DNA of 64,000 nucleotides, from contig CAWCQQ010000006.1 of NCBI GenBank assembly GCA_963797675.1, forward strand, positions 1-64,000, given 5' to 3'. How positions within the stretch are numbered: the first letter of the stretch is position 1; each line of letters starts with the position of its first letter. This stretch comes from DASQPR01 sp963797675 (GTDB lineage: Bacteria > Actinomycetota > Actinomycetes > Mycobacteriales > Micromonosporaceae). Positions 1 to 9,299 of this stretch are shown piece by piece. The notes beneath the pieces were generated by a model. It did not search any database. It was not told the origin of the DNA and was given only the letters and a program-made list of their open reading frames with translations. The position numbers were made by a program, and so were the translations under genes.

Positions 1-136
1 CGTCGTCTCGACCAGCCTGCTCAGCATCGTGGTGGTCCATACCCCGCGGAATCGGTTGACCTATCTCGTGGCCGGCCTCGTCCAGCCGGATGTGCTGATC
101 GCCGCCGCCAAGCAGCTCGCGATGTTCGACCTATGA
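1..136 (+). CDS. C-terminal end of an unidentified protein
   Basis: An open frame enters from the left edge and stops at TGA 134-136, giving 44 residues ending QLAMFDL. Its stop overlaps the ATG of the next gene (ATGA), so the two are translationally coupled and it is the upstream member of the ABC exporter operon. In related actinobacterial operons a LolA/MucB-like lipoprotein-sorting protein often holds this place, and the fragment NRLTYLVAG is compatible with such a tail. That is inference from context only; too little sequence is present to assign a family. Confidence 0.5.
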   Translation, partial: VVSTSLLSIVVVHTPRNRLTYLVAGLVQPDVLIAAAKQLAMFDL

Positions 137-1063
137 CGAGGGCGCCGATGATCGCGACGAGGGGCTTGACGAAGCGGTTCGGTTCGGTGCTCGCCGTGGA
201 CGGCGTCGATCTGGAGGTCCGGGAAGGCGACCGGTACGGCCTGCTCGGCCCGAACGGATCCGGCAAGACCACGCTGCTGCGGATGGTGCTCGGGCTGGTG
301 TTCGCGACGAAGGGCGAGATCGACGTGCTCGGCTTCGCGATGCCGAAGCACACCCGGAAGGCGCTCAACGACGTCGGGGCGCTGGTCGAGTCGCCGGCGG
401 GCTATCCGCACCTGGCCGGGCGTACCAATTTGATGTTATTGGACGCGGCGGGCCGATCGTCTCGGCGCACCCGTAAGCACCGCGTGGATGACGCTCTCGC
501 GCGGGTCGGCCTGGCCGGTGTCGACGGCCGGCCCGATTCGCGCCTACTCGCTCGGCATGCGGCAACGGCTCGGCATCGCGGCCGCGCTGCTGCAGAAGCC
601 CCGGCTGCTGATCCTCGACGAACCGACGAACGGCCTCGATCCGCGTGGCATCCGCGACATCCGGGATCTGCTGCTCGAACTCGCCGCCGACGGCGTCACG
701 CTGCTGGTCTCCAGCCACCTGCTGTCGGAGGTGGAGCAGATCGGCACCCGGGTCGGGATCATGGACGCCGGCCGGCTCGTGCTGCAGGACGATCTCGCGA
801 ACCTGCAGGCGCCGACCGGGCACGTGATCGTCGAGACGCCCGATGCGGTCGCCGCGCTCGCCCTGTTGGACGGCCGTGTCGTCACACAGGATCAAACCCG
901 CCTGCTGGTGCGCGGTCCGGACGTGGCTGCGCTCAATGCAGATCTGGTACGAGCAGGAGTACGGGTGACCGAGATCGTGGCGGAACGACGCACGCTGGAA
1001 CGGGTCGTGCTCGAGATGACCGGCCTCGGTTCGGATCGGGTGGATCCGGTGGCATCGTCGTGA
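133..1063 (+). pseudogene. ABC transporter ATP-binding protein, one frameshift
   Basis: ATPase of a multidrug/bacitracin-type ABC-2 exporter acting with the permease that follows. The first frame carries Walker A GPNGSGKT (about residues 38-45) and the Q-loop region. The second frame carries the signature YSLGMRQRLG, Walker B LLILDEP and the switch His in SSHLL, then a C-terminal domain ending DPVASS. The frames join near 525-545, where one surplus base lies in the C/G run before ATTCGC; removing it gives an uninterrupted protein of about 310 residues. All catalytic motifs are intact, so a sequence error is more likely than a dead gene. The stop overlaps the GTG of the permease. Confidence 0.88.
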
Positions 1064-1881
1064 TCGTCGTCGAGCTGCGGAAACTCGTGAGCCGCCCGCG
1101 GGCGTGGGTCTCCATCGGTCTGCTGTGCCTGCTGCCGATCATCGTGGCGATCCTGATCGACTCGACGAAGATCGCGCCGCCGCCGGGGCAGGGTGGCGCG
1201 TTCCTGTCGGCCGTACTCGCCAACGGCGAACTCTATCCGGCCGCAGCAATGGCGATGATCGTGCCGATCTTCCTGCCGATCGCGACCGCGGTGTTCGCCG
1301 GCGATGCGATTGCCGGCGAGGCATCCGTCGGCATGCTGCGCTACCTGCTCGTCCGTCCGGTCGGCCGGACCCGTCTGCTGCTCGCGAAGGTGATCGCGCT
1401 CAGCACGTACGTGCTGGCTGCCGTACTGGCCGTGCTCGGCACCTCATGGTTGACCGGCAAGGTGCTGTTCGGCGCCGGTGCGGTGGCGGAGGCCGGCACC
1501 GTCACGTCGCTGTCCGGAACGACGCTGACGCCGATTCAGATCGCGTTGCGGCTCGCAGCATCGCTGCTGTTCATCACGGTGTCGATGCTGGGCGTCGGCG
1601 CGATCGCGCTGTTCCTGTCGACCGTCATGGATTCGCCGCTCGGTGCGACGCTCGGAGCGCTGGCTGCGCTCGTCGGCAGCGAACTGCTGGTCACGTTGGG
1701 TGCGGCGAAGTCCATCTCGCCCTATCTGCCGACTCGGTACTGGCTGGCCTGGACCGACTTCTTCCGCCAGCCGATCCTGTGGCGGGACATCGATCGCGGC
1801 ATCGCGTTGCAGGCCGTCTACGTCGTGGTGTTCGTCGGCGCGGCGTGGGCGAACTTCATGACGAAGGACATCAAGTCCTGA
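1060..1881 (+). CDS. ABC-2 family exporter permease
   Basis: Membrane subunit of the exporter whose ATPase precedes it. GTG 1060 overlaps the ATPase stop by 4 bases, which decides this start. The 273-residue protein opens with a short cytoplasmic segment (VELRKLVSRPRAW) and then six hydrophobic stretches: about residues 20-40, 65-85, 110-130, 165-185, 200-220 and 250-265. The motif GEASVGMLRYLLVRP after the second segment is typical of ABC-2 permeases. Substrate is unknown; lipid, peptide or drug are all possible. It ends shortly before the convergent lipase gene. Confidence 0.88.
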   Translation: MIVVELRKLVSRPRAWVSIGLLCLLPIIVAILIDSTKIAPPPGQGGAFLSAVLANGELYPAAAMAMIVPIFLPIATAVFAGDAIAGEASVGMLRYLLVRPVGRTRLLLAKVIALSTYVLAAVLAVLGTSWLTGKVLFGAGAVAEAGTVTSLSGTTLTPIQIALRLAASLLFITVSMLGVGAIALFLSTVMDSPLGATLGALAALVGSELLVTLGAAKSISPYLPTRYWLAWTDFFRQPILWRDIDRGIALQAVYVVVFVGAAWANFMTKDIKS

Positions 1882-1969
1882 CCGAGCTCGGTATCGACGT
1901 CCGAAGGGGACAGTGCGCAGCGTGTCCCGTTGTCGTTATGCGTTTTCGCCGGTCGGCCGATCGTGCGGG

Positions 1970-2810
1970 TCAAGTCCATGACACGGCTCCGTTCTGCACG
2001 CTGTTGCGCGCAGATCTGTCGGTCGGTGCCGGCGTCGGATCCGGCGAGCGCGCCGTCAGCGCGCTCAGAACCAGGCCGGTGTACCAGCGGATCGGTCGGC
2101 AGGCCGCCGTGCGAGATGACGATACCCGGGCAGATCTCCTGAGCGACCACGTTGATCGCGCCGGCCAGCCTGGCCGAGTCGGGTGGATTGACGGTCTGGT
2201 CGTCGGTCGTCCAGATCGACATCCAGCCAACGCCGGCCGGCAGCGATGTCGCGTTGAGCCGGTTCAGCAGGCTGCTGCCGGGAACGAGTTGCTGGCACGC
2301 GACCGGACACTCACCCGGGACGAACGCCTGCCCGACCGCCGCGATATTCGCGCCGTGCAACGGAGATCCGAGCGTCACGACGTGCCGGGCTTCGTTCGCG
2401 CCGCCGTCGTCCGCGAGCCACAGCCGGACCACGACACCACCGGCGGAGTAGCCGATCACGTCCACCGAGTTCGCGTGCTGGAGTTCCCGCCGTACGGTCG
2501 TCTGCAGTGCCCGGGCCTGCGCACTCAGGTCGCCGGTCCCGTCACCGGGCAGTGTCAGCACGACGGCTTCGCGGCCGGTTGCGCGGATCCGGGCCGCGAG
2601 ACGATCGAGGGCGCCTTTGCTGCCGCCATAGCCCGGAACCAGAATCACCGGCCCGGGCGTCTTGGCCTGTCCGGGCGGCGGCGGAGTAGCGTCACGATGC
2701 GTCGAGATCGCAGCCGCACCGGCGCCAACTCCGGCGATCAGGACGAGCGCGAGAAGCGCACCGACCAGCGCGCGCCGACGCGGCGCGAGGCCCGACCACC
2801 ATGCGTGCAT
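1970..2810 (-). pseudogene. Secreted or membrane-anchored triacylglycerol lipase, one frameshift
   Basis: Alpha/beta-hydrolase with an N-terminal signal anchor (Arg-rich start, then LVGALLALVLIAGVGAG). Visible elements are the oxyanion strand VILVPGYGGSKG, nucleophile elbow GYSAGG (Ser about 120), the acid in WTTDDQTVNPPDSA and the catalytic His in VISHGGLPTDP. The order fits the actinobacterial LipA/EstA lipases. The open frame slips right after LPTDPLV: one surplus base at about 2080-2085 separates it from the natural ending TGLVLSALTAR, which stops at 1970. Only the tail is affected, so catalysis would survive even if the shift were real. It probably hydrolyses lipids outside the membrane. 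Confidence 0.85.
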
Positions 2811-2872
2811 GGCGCAAGACTAATCGGGCCGGCTGTCCGCGGTGTTGCTCTGGAACCCTATGCTCGACGATC

Positions 2873-3091
2873 GTGGGATACACCTTTACGATCGGTCTCC
2901 GCGGCTACGACCGCACCGAAGTCGACGCACTCATCGCGCGAGCCGAAGCCGCGATCGCCTCCGGCTCGTCCGAGGAGCGCGCCGAGGTCAAAGCCGCGGT
3001 AGAGCGTGGGCTCAAGGTTGCGCTTCGTGGGTACGACCGCCAGCAGGTCGACGATTTCCTCAGCCGTGTCATCGCGACGATGTCGGTCTGA
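2873..3091 (+). CDS. DivIVA-like miniprotein built of two RGYDR-x2-VD repeats
   Basis: A 72-residue protein starting at GTG 2873 (VGYTFTIGLRGYDRTEVDAL). The motif LRGYDRxxVD occurs twice, at about residues 8-17 and 50-59, joined by an Ala/Glu-rich helix. This motif is the N-terminal signature of DivIVA/Wag31-type membrane-curvature proteins ('DivIVA domain-containing protein'), which normally carry one copy followed by a long coiled coil. Here the coiled coil is missing. The gene is divergent from the lipase, and the in-frame ATG at 2801 is less likely because it would start inside the lipase start region. Role unknown; a polar or septal adaptor is a guess. Confidence 0.75.
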   Translation: MGYTFTIGLRGYDRTEVDALIARAEAAIASGSSEERAEVKAAVERGLKVALRGYDRQQVDDFLSRVIATMSV

Positions 3092-3094
3092 CCC

Positions 3095-4237
3095 TCAGCC
3101 TTCCGTCGCGTACGCCCAGAAGTCGCGCATGATGCCGGGCGCCGTCGGTCCGCCCATGGCGGTCTGGGTGAGCAGGATGGCGATCGTGCCGGTCGACGGC
3201 GTGATGTGTGCGGCCGTTCCGGTGCCGCCGACCCAGCCGTACCGTCCGGGTATGTTCCAGGGGTCGATCGCCGCGACGTCGACCGAACCGCCGAACCCCC
3301 AGCCTTGACCCTCCAGGAACAGTTCGCCGTCGGCACGCTGGGCCGGGGTCAGGTGATCGGTCGTCATCAGCCGGATCGACTCCGGTGAAAGCAGCCGCCG
3401 TCCGCCGATGGTGCCGCCGGCCAGCAGCATCCGGGCGAACGCGTACCAGTCGTCGACGGTCGAGACGAGGCCGCCTGCTCCGGACGGGAACGCCGGTGGG
3501 TTGGTCCACTGCCCGTCGGCGGCATCCACCAGTTCGAGCGCCCCGGACTCACCGGTCTGGTAGTAGCTGGTGAACCGGTCGAGCAGCGCCGGCGGTACGT
3601 CGAATCCGGTGTCCACCATGCCGAGCGGCTCGAACAGACGCTCGGCCAGGAATTCCGGCATCGGTCGGCCCGTCACCCGGGCGATCAGCACGCCTTGCAG
3701 GTCGGAGCAGGTGTTGTAGAGCCAGGCCTCGCCCGGCTGATGCAGCAGCGGGATGCCGGACAGAGCCGCCATCCAGGCGTCCGGGGCCGGCAGCGCGGCC
3801 GGCAGCGGACCCTGCTGCACGGTGAACAGCCGCTCGGTCGCCGGAGCGGTGAAGTCCGAGGAGAAGCCGTACCCGGCGCGGGAGGTCAGCAGGTCGAATA
3901 CGGTGATCGGTCGGATCGCCGGGACCACGTCGTCGATCGGACCCGTCGGCGTACGGACGACCGTCGGCGCCGCCAGCTCCGGCAGCCACTGCTCGACCGT
4001 GTCGTCCAGCGTCAAGCGCCCGTCCTCGATCAGCATCATGACGGCCGCGGCGACGATCGGTTTCGTGATCGAGGCGATGCGGAAGATCGAATCTCGCGCC
4101 ATCGGGGCAGTGCCTTCGACATCGACCGAGCCGGCCAGCGCCACGTCGATGCGGTCACCGCGGGCCACCAGAGCGACCGCTCCCGCCACCGAGCCGTTCG
4201 CGACATGAGCTTCCAGGACATCCTGCAGGCTGGTCAT
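3095..4237 (-). CDS. Serine hydrolase, class C beta-lactamase/esterase family
   Basis: Intact 380-residue cytoplasmic beta-lactamase-fold protein with no signal peptide. The nucleophile motif is SITK (Ser about 57) in RIASITKPIVAAA, the second motif is YNT in WLYNTCSD, and the third is a GTGTAAH segment near the C-terminus where class C enzymes have KTG/HTG. Such proteins are usually esterases or D-aminopeptidases (EstB-like) rather than true beta-lactamases. It converges on the DivIVA-like miniprotein, with 3 bases between the stops. Substrate cannot be inferred. Confidence 0.85.
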   Translation of the reverse strand: MTSLQDVLEAHVANGSVAGAVALVARGDRIDVALAGSVDVEGTAPMARDSIFRIASITKPIVAAAVMMLIEDGRLTLDDTVEQWLPELAAPTVVRTPTGPIDDVVPAIRPITVFDLLTSRAGYGFSSDFTAPATERLFTVQQGPLPAALPAPDAWMAALSGIPLLHQPGEAWLYNTCSDLQGVLIARVTGRPMPEFLAERLFEPLGMVDTGFDVPPALLDRFTSYYQTGESGALELVDAADGQWTNPPAFPSGAGGLVSTVDDWYAFARMLLAGGTIGGRRLLSPESIRLMTTDHLTPAQRADGELFLEGQGWGFGGSVDVAAIDPWNIPGRYGWVGGTGTAAHITPSTGTIAILLTQTAMGGPTAPGIMRDFWAYATEG

Positions 4238-4335
4238 CGATCCACCTTCTCACGTGTGTGTTTCGACGGTTGTGACCCGCACCGGATCGGAAAATCATCG
4301 GCGTTTCCGGCCCGACTCGACTAGGGTCGGCCAGC

Positions 4336-5106
4336 GTGACTCTTGTTTATGACATGGCCGGTGACGGCCCGAACGTCCTGTTGCTGCACTCCGCGGTCTG
4401 TGATCGGCGGATGTGGGATCCGCAGTGGCAGGTGCTGCAGGATGCCGGCTACCGCGTGATCCGGTGCGACTTCCGTGGCCACGGTGACATGCCGGCGCCG
4501 ACCGAGCCGTTCAACGCCGCCGAGGACGTGATCGAGCTGCTCGACACGCTCGGGATGCCGACCGCGGCCGTGGTCGGATCGTCGTACGGCGGCCGGGTCG
4601 CCCAGGAGGTCGCGGCGCGCTGGCCGACCCGTGTCTCGACGCTGATCCTGCTGTGCGCGGCGACCCGGCTGCACCCGCCGACCGACGCGATCAGGGCATT
4701 CAGCGATCGCGAGGACGAGCTGCTCGAGGCCGGCGACATCGAGGGCGCGACCGCGTTGAACGTCGCCACGTTCCTCGGCCCGGCCGCTTCGGCCGCGACA
4801 CGGGCGGCGCTGACCGTTATGCAACGGCGGGCGTTCGAGGTCCAGATCGCGGCCGACGAAGCGGGGCCCGTGCCCTACCAGGACCTCGTTCGCAACGGTG
4901 ACTTCGACCTCGGTGCCGTCACCGCTCGTACCGTGGTCGTCTCCGGTGCCCAGGACGTCGACTACTTCCAGTCCACGGCCGTTTTTCTGGCGGACGCGAT
5001 CCCCGGCGCGCAGTTCCTGGAGCTGCCGTGGGCCGGTCACCTGCCGTCTTTGGAAGATCCGGACGCGATGAATCCGCTACTGACCGACCTGCTGGCCGGT
5101 CGCTGA
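4336..5106 (+). CDS. Alpha/beta-fold hydrolase
   Basis: A 256-residue hydrolase starting at GTG 4336, divergent from the serine hydrolase at 4237. The catalytic triad is legible: nucleophile elbow GSSYGG (VVGSSYGGRVAQE), acid in VVSGAQDVDYF and His in WAGHLPSLEDP. The cap domain is small. The closest general type is the 3-oxoadipate enol-lactonase/haloperoxidase-like group. A 3-oxoadipate lactonase would suit the aromatic operon at 7.4 kb, but nothing physically links them. A strong hairpin follows at 5119-5168. Confidence 0.8.
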   Translation: MTLVYDMAGDGPNVLLLHSAVCDRRMWDPQWQVLQDAGYRVIRCDFRGHGDMPAPTEPFNAAEDVIELLDTLGMPTAAVVGSSYGGRVAQEVAARWPTRVSTLILLCAATRLHPPTDAIRAFSDREDELLEAGDIEGATALNVATFLGPAASAATRAALTVMQRRAFEVQIAADEAGPVPYQDLVRNGDFDLGAVTARTVVVSGAQDVDYFQSTAVFLADAIPGAQFLELPWAGHLPSLEDPDAMNPLLTDLLAGR

Positions 5107-5118
5107 CGGTTGTTTCGT

Positions 5119-5168
5119 TGAGCGTGGAGTGTTGGACGCGTGATAGCGCGTCTGGCACTCCACGCTCA
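5119..5168 (+). terminator. Inverted-repeat hairpin after the alpha/beta hydrolase
   Basis: Perfect 13-bp arms at 5119-5131 (TGAGCGTGGAGTG) and 5156-5168, with an inner 6-bp stem GACGCG/CGCGTC (5135-5140, 5147-5152). It starts 13 bases after the hydrolase stop. There is no T-run, as is usual for actinobacterial terminators. Confidence 0.7.
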
Positions 5169-5257
5169 CGAGCTGGCGGCGCTTCGTGGCTGCAATGCGG
5201 CTGCAATCGCGTCGAACACGCTGTCCTCGCATGTTTTCGACAGACGAGGAGATCTCC

Positions 5258-5554
5258 ATGTACGGCACGATTGCTCGATGCACGATCAAGCCCGGTCACT
5301 TCGCTGAGGCGAAGCAGGAACTGGAGGCGTGGGGCACCACGGTTCGGCCGCTCCACAAAGGAGTGGTCGCCGCGTACACGTTCCAGACCGACGCCGATCC
5401 CGATGTCGCCTTCATCGTGGCGATCTGCGATGACAAAGCGGCCTATCAGGCGCAGGGTGGTGTCCCCGAGCAGGGCGCCTGGTACGAGCGGCTGCGTGCA
5501 CACCTCACCGACGATCCACAGTGGAACGACGGCGAGGTTCTCACGTCAGCGTAG
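5258..5554 (+). CDS. Small ABM-like (antibiotic biosynthesis monooxygenase fold) protein
   Basis: A 98-residue protein (MYGTIARCTIKPG...). ATG 5258 is chosen over the upstream in-frame ATG 5186 because it has the ribosome site GAGGAG about 7 bases ahead and because the family starts directly with the first beta strand. The pattern of a beta strand followed by a helix (KQELEAW) and a paired strand region VAAYTFQTDADPD fits the dimeric alpha/beta barrel. Such proteins are heme- or flavin-free oxygenases or simply stress-induced domains. The end overlaps the convergent esterase stop by 9 bases. Confidence 0.75.
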   Translation: MYGTIARCTIKPGHFAEAKQELEAWGTTVRPLHKGVVAAYTFQTDADPDVAFIVAICDDKAAYQAQGGVPEQGAWYERLRAHLTDDPQWNDGEVLTSA

Positions 5555-6770
5555 AGCCGAATAGACCATCTGGCGCAGCTGCGTCCTGATCGGGTACACG
5601 CTCGACGGGACCAGCTGCGTGAAGAAGCTCACGGTCAGCTCCTCGGCGGGATCGATCCAGAACGCCGTACTCGCCAGGCCACCCCAGTAGTACGAGCCCG
5701 GGCTGATCGGCACCTTCCCCGGCACCGGATCGAGCACGACGGCGAAGCCGAGCCCGAAGCCGACGCCTTCGTTGATCGACTCGGCGAAGCCGCCGCTACC
5801 GTACGTGTCGAGGTCGACGTTTCCGGGCAGATGATTGCGCGTCATGAACCGGACGGTGCGGTTGCCGAGCAGGCGTACGCCGTCCAGCTCACCCTCGCGC
5901 AGCAGCATCTGGGTGAACCGGTGGTAATCGTCGGCGGTGCAGATCAGTCCGGCGCCGCCGGAGTACATGTTCGGCTTCGATCGAGCAAAATGATCCATCG
6001 ACGTGAGCTGCGTAGCCCGTCCGGTGGCCGGGTGCGCCGAGTACAGTCCGGCCAGCCGACCGGCGTCGACGTCGTCCACCCACCAGCGGGCATCGGACAT
6101 GCCGAGCGGTTCGAAGATCCGGTTCGCGAAGAAGTCCGGCAAGGCTCTGCCCGGAGATGACCTCGACCAGCCGGCCGAGCACATCGGTCGAAACGCCGTA
6201 GCCCCACCGCGATCCGGGATTGAAGAGCAGCGGCAGTTTCGCCCATTTGCGGCACTGGTCTTCGAGGACGTTCGTGGTGAACGAGTCCATGTTCTCGCCG
6301 TTCGCGCGATAGATCGCATCGACCGTGGAGTTCATCAGGAACCCGTACGTGAGGCCGGACGTGTGGGTCATCAGGTGCCAGATCCGGATCGGTTCGGTCG
6401 CCGGGACCGTGAACGGGCTGAGGATCGAGCCCTTGTCGAACACTCGCACGTCGGCGAACTCGGGCAGCCAGCGGCTGATCGGATCGGTCAGCTCGAACCG
6501 GCCCTCTTCCCACAGCATCATCGCGGCGACCGACGTGATCGGCTTCGTCATCGAATAGATCCGCCACAGTGTGTCGGCCGTGACCGGCGCACCCGACTCG
6601 AGGTCGGCGAGCCCGTACGTCGAGGTGTGCGCGATTTCGCCCTTGCGGGATACCACCACTTGCCATCCGGCGAGCCGGCCGTCGTCGACGTATGCCGCGA
6701 AATGACGGTCGAGGCGGGCGAGTTGCTGTGCGTCGAGTCCGACCGATGCCGGTTCCACCGTGCGTTCCAT
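5546..6770 (-). pseudogene. Second serine hydrolase of the beta-lactamase/EstB family, one frameshift
   Basis: About 408 residues once repaired. The N-terminal frame (MERTVEPASVGLD...) carries the nucleophile motif SMTK in WRIYSMTKPITS and the YGV motif in SRWGYGVSTDVLG. The C-terminal frame resumes at FFANRIFEPLGMSDARWW and ends TQLRQMVYSALR. The shift falls at about 6140-6150, between VEVISGQSL and PDFFANRIF. Both halves are fully conserved. Met at 6770 is taken as the start because it matches the usual N-terminus; an upstream Met at 6827 is possible. It is a paralogue of the hydrolase at 3095-4237, with limited identity visible outside the motifs. Confidence 0.85.
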
Positions 6771-6879
6771 GCCCGTGATCCTGACATCTTCCCTGGTCGC
6801 AACGGAAGAGCCGGATGCCGAACTCACAGCACGCCGCGACGGCCGGTCGGGGAGGACCGGGCCGTCGCGGCGTGAGCGG

Positions 6880-7152
6880 CTACGGCGTTGTCGCCGCGTA
6901 GTCGTCGGCGCGAACCTCGGCCGCCTGCCGTTCCGCGCGCGCGACGCCGAGCTTGTCGTTCACCGCGGCACGGCCGTTCGCGTAGATCTTCTCGGCCTGG
7001 TTCTGTACGATCTCCAGCGCGTTGGCGACGGCGGGATCGTCCTTGACCTTGCGAACCGTGTCGGTGATCTGGTCGTAGCGTGCACGTCCGGCGCGCGTGC
7101 CGAGTACGTACCCGGCTGCCAATCCGCCGGCCAACCACAGCTTGCCTGACAT
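6880..7152 (-). CDS. Small YtxH-like membrane-anchored protein
   Basis: A 90-residue protein starting MSGKLWLAGGLAAGYVLGTRAGRARYDQI. The Gly/Ala-rich hydrophobic stretch and the G-Y-V-L-G-x-R-A-G-R-x-R-Y motif are hallmarks of small actinobacterial YtxH-like proteins, followed by a charged helix rich in Lys, Asp and Ala. ATG 7152 is preferred because AGGGAAG lies about 10 bases upstream; an in-frame Met at 7185 is an alternative. Function is unknown; a stress-related envelope role is generally assumed. It is divergent from the maleylacetate reductase operon. Confidence 0.75.
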   Translation of the reverse strand: MSGKLWLAGGLAAGYVLGTRAGRARYDQITDTVRKVKDDPAVANALEIVQNQAEKIYANGRAAVNDKLGVARAERQAAEVRADDYAATTP

Positions 7153-7333
7153 GTTGGTCTCACTTCCCTGGTCTGACACGTTCATCGGACATCGGTGGCA
7201 TACCCAGAATCGGCCGCGGCGAATCCGGGGGTCCGGGACTTCTCCGGTCCGAGCACGTCCGGCGCCGGCCGGAGGATGTCTGCATCGAACGCTCCTCGTC
7301 ACCACGATGACGTACCGCAGCCTGCACAGATCC

Positions 7334-7381
7334 GTATTCGAAACATATAGTTATCGCGTCGAACGGGTATTGGACATATGG
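7334..7381 (+). promoter_or_regulatory. AT-rich direct repeat in front of the hydroxyquinol operon
   Basis: Two similar segments, GTATTCGAAACATATAG at 7334-7350 and GTATTGGACATATGG at 7367-7381, lie 33 bases apart in the only AT-rich stretch upstream of the maleylacetate reductase gene. They are candidate binding sites for an operon regulator, for example IclR or GntR type. No regulator gene adjoins, so this rests on the repeat alone. Confidence 0.4.
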
Positions 7382-7405
7382 CTGGCACTAGCGCAGGGTG
7401 AGGCT

Positions 7406-8425
7406 ATGCGGGTTGTCTTCGGTGCCGGCCTGGCCACGACCGCGTTGGCCGATGAGGTCGACCGGCTCGGAGCCGCGCGCGTCATGATCATCGCGACCAC
7501 CGGTGAACAGGCCCGGCGACGAGCGATCATCGACGCGATCCGTCCCGTCGCCACGTTCACCGGGGTCCGCCCGCACGTACCGGTCGAGGTTGCCGAGGCG
7601 GCTCGGTCCGTCGCCGATGACGCGGACGTCGATCTGCTGGTCGCGATCGGTGGCGGCTCGACCATCGGCACGGCGAAGGCGATCGCGCTCACCAGCGGGC
7701 GTCCGATTCTGGCGATCCCCACCACCTACGCCGGATCCGAGGTGACGCCGGTCTGGGGGCTCACCGAAGCGGGCGTGAAGCGCACCGGTACCGACGAGCG
7801 GGTCCGTCCGGCCACCGTGATCTACGATCCTGATCTCACGCTCACGCTGCCGATCGGCGAATCCATGGCGAGTGGTGTGAACGCGCTCGCACACGCGGTC
7901 GACGCGTTCTGGGCCCCGAAGACCACAAACCCGGTGGAGGTACGCGCAGCCGAAGCGATCCGTACGCTGGTGGCCGGTCTCGGCGCGATCCGCTACGACG
8001 GCCAGAGTCGCACCGGGCGAGAGTCTGCGCTGCGGGGCGCGATGCTCGCCGGGCAGGTCTTCGCCGACGCCGGCTCCGGGTTGCATCACAAGATCTGCCA
8101 CGTGCTCGGCGGCCGCTACGACCTGCCACATGCGCAGACGCACGCGGTGATCCTGCCGCACGTCCTCGCGTTCAACGCCCCGGCCGCGCCGGCCGCTGCC
8201 GAGGCGATCGGTATCGCGCTCGGTGGGCACGGCGCCGGCAATGCGGTCGTCACGCTCGTCGCGTTCCGGGCGCGGTTGGGCGTACCAACGCGGTTGCGAG
8301 ACCTTGATTTTGATCGTGCCGAGATACCCGCGGCGGCGGATGCGATCCTGCCGAGCGTGCCGGCGTCGAACCCGCGACCGGTGACGCGCGACGACCTGAT
8401 GGAGATGCTGACCGATGCCTACTGA
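7406..8425 (+). CDS. Maleylacetate reductase
   Basis: Reduces maleylacetate to 3-oxoadipate with NAD(P)H, the last peripheral step of hydroxyquinol catabolism. The protein has 339 residues, close to the family norm of about 350, and belongs to the iron-containing alcohol dehydrogenase fold. Visible are the N-terminal MRVVFGAGL, nucleotide-binding GGGSTIGTAKAIA, IPTTYAGSEVTPVWG, and the metal-site-equivalent His residues in NALAHAVDAFW and SGLHHKICHVLGG. ATG 7406 is chosen because AGGGTGAGG precedes it and the family starts here; the open frame runs further upstream without meaning. It overlaps the dioxygenase by 11 bases. Confidence 0.92.
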   Translation: MRVVFGAGLATTALADEVDRLGAARVMIIATTGEQARRRAIIDAIRPVATFTGVRPHVPVEVAEAARSVADDADVDLLVAIGGGSTIGTAKAIALTSGRPILAIPTTYAGSEVTPVWGLTEAGVKRTGTDERVRPATVIYDPDLTLTLPIGESMASGVNALAHAVDAFWAPKTTNPVEVRAAEAIRTLVAGLGAIRYDGQSRTGRESALRGAMLAGQVFADAGSGLHHKICHVLGGRYDLPHAQTHAVILPHVLAFNAPAAPAAAEAIGIALGGHGAGNAVVTLVAFRARLGVPTRLRDLDFDRAEIPAAADAILPSVPASNPRPVTRDDLMEMLTDAY

Positions 8426-9297
8426 GAATGCCGGACTGGCGCAGCTCACCGCGACAGTCACGGAGAGCTTCGCGGGCGCGTCGTCGCCGCGCACCCGGAT
8501 CGTGATGCAGAGCCTCGTACGGCATCTGCACGCGTTCATCGAGGATGTCGACGCTGACCGAGGCCGAGTGGGCGTATGCGATCGACTTCCTGACCCGGAC
8601 CGGGCAGCTCTGTGACGACAAGCGGCAGGAGTTCGTGCTGCTGTCGGATGTGCTCGGCGCATCGATGGCGACGGTTGCGGTGAACGAGCCGGCCGAGCCG
8701 GACGCAACCGAATCGACCGTGCTGGGGCCGTTCTTCGTCGCGGGCGCGCCGCTGATCGCGCTCGGTGAGCGACCTCTCCGGCGGCGCGGCCGGGCAGCCG
8801 TGTCACGTGTCCGGCACGGTACGCGAACACCGGCGGAGATCCGGTCGCGGGCGCCCGGCTCGAGATCTGGGAGTCCGACGAGGACGGCTTCTACGACGTG
8901 CAGTACGAGGGCGCGACGGTGGCGAACCGTGGCCACCTGTTCACCGATGACTCCGGTGGCTACCGGTTCTGGTCGGTGAAGCCGGCGCCCTATCCGATCC
9001 CGAACGACGGACCGGTCGGCGAACTACTGGCCGCGGCCGGACGCGGCCCGATGCGGCCGGCGCACATTCACTTCATGGTCAGCGCGCCCGGCATGCGCAC
9101 GTTGACCACGCACATCTTCGTCGACGGTGGCGACGTACCTGCACAACGACGCCGTGTTCGGCGTCAAGGAGTCGCTGATCAAGTCGTTCGTCGACCGAGC
9201 CCGCCGGGCCTCGCGCCGGACGGCCGCCGAATGGACGTGCCATGGTCCCAGGTCGTCTTCGACATCGTCCTCGCCATCTGCCACCGAAATGGACTGA
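8415..9297 (+). pseudogene. Hydroxyquinol 1,2-dioxygenase, about seven frameshifts
   Basis: Intradiol ring-cleaving non-heme Fe(III) dioxygenase converting hydroxyquinol to maleylacetate. Pieces in three frames read in order: MPTENAGLAQLT..., LTEAEWAYAIDFLTRTGQ, STVLGPFFVAGAP, GDPVAGARLEIWESDEDG, YRFWSVKPAPYPIPNDGP, GRGPMRPAHIHFMVSAPG, YLHNDAVFGVKESLI, MDVPWSQVVFDIVLA and ATEMD-stop. The iron-ligand region (Tyr in VKPAPYPIP, His pair in PAHIHF) is present. Breaks lie near 8551, 8766, 8829, 9133, 9165-9210 (two) and 9276, nearly all explained by one extra base. Its place between the reductase and the hydroxylase supports the assignment. Confidence 0.87.
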
Positions 9298-9299
9298 CG

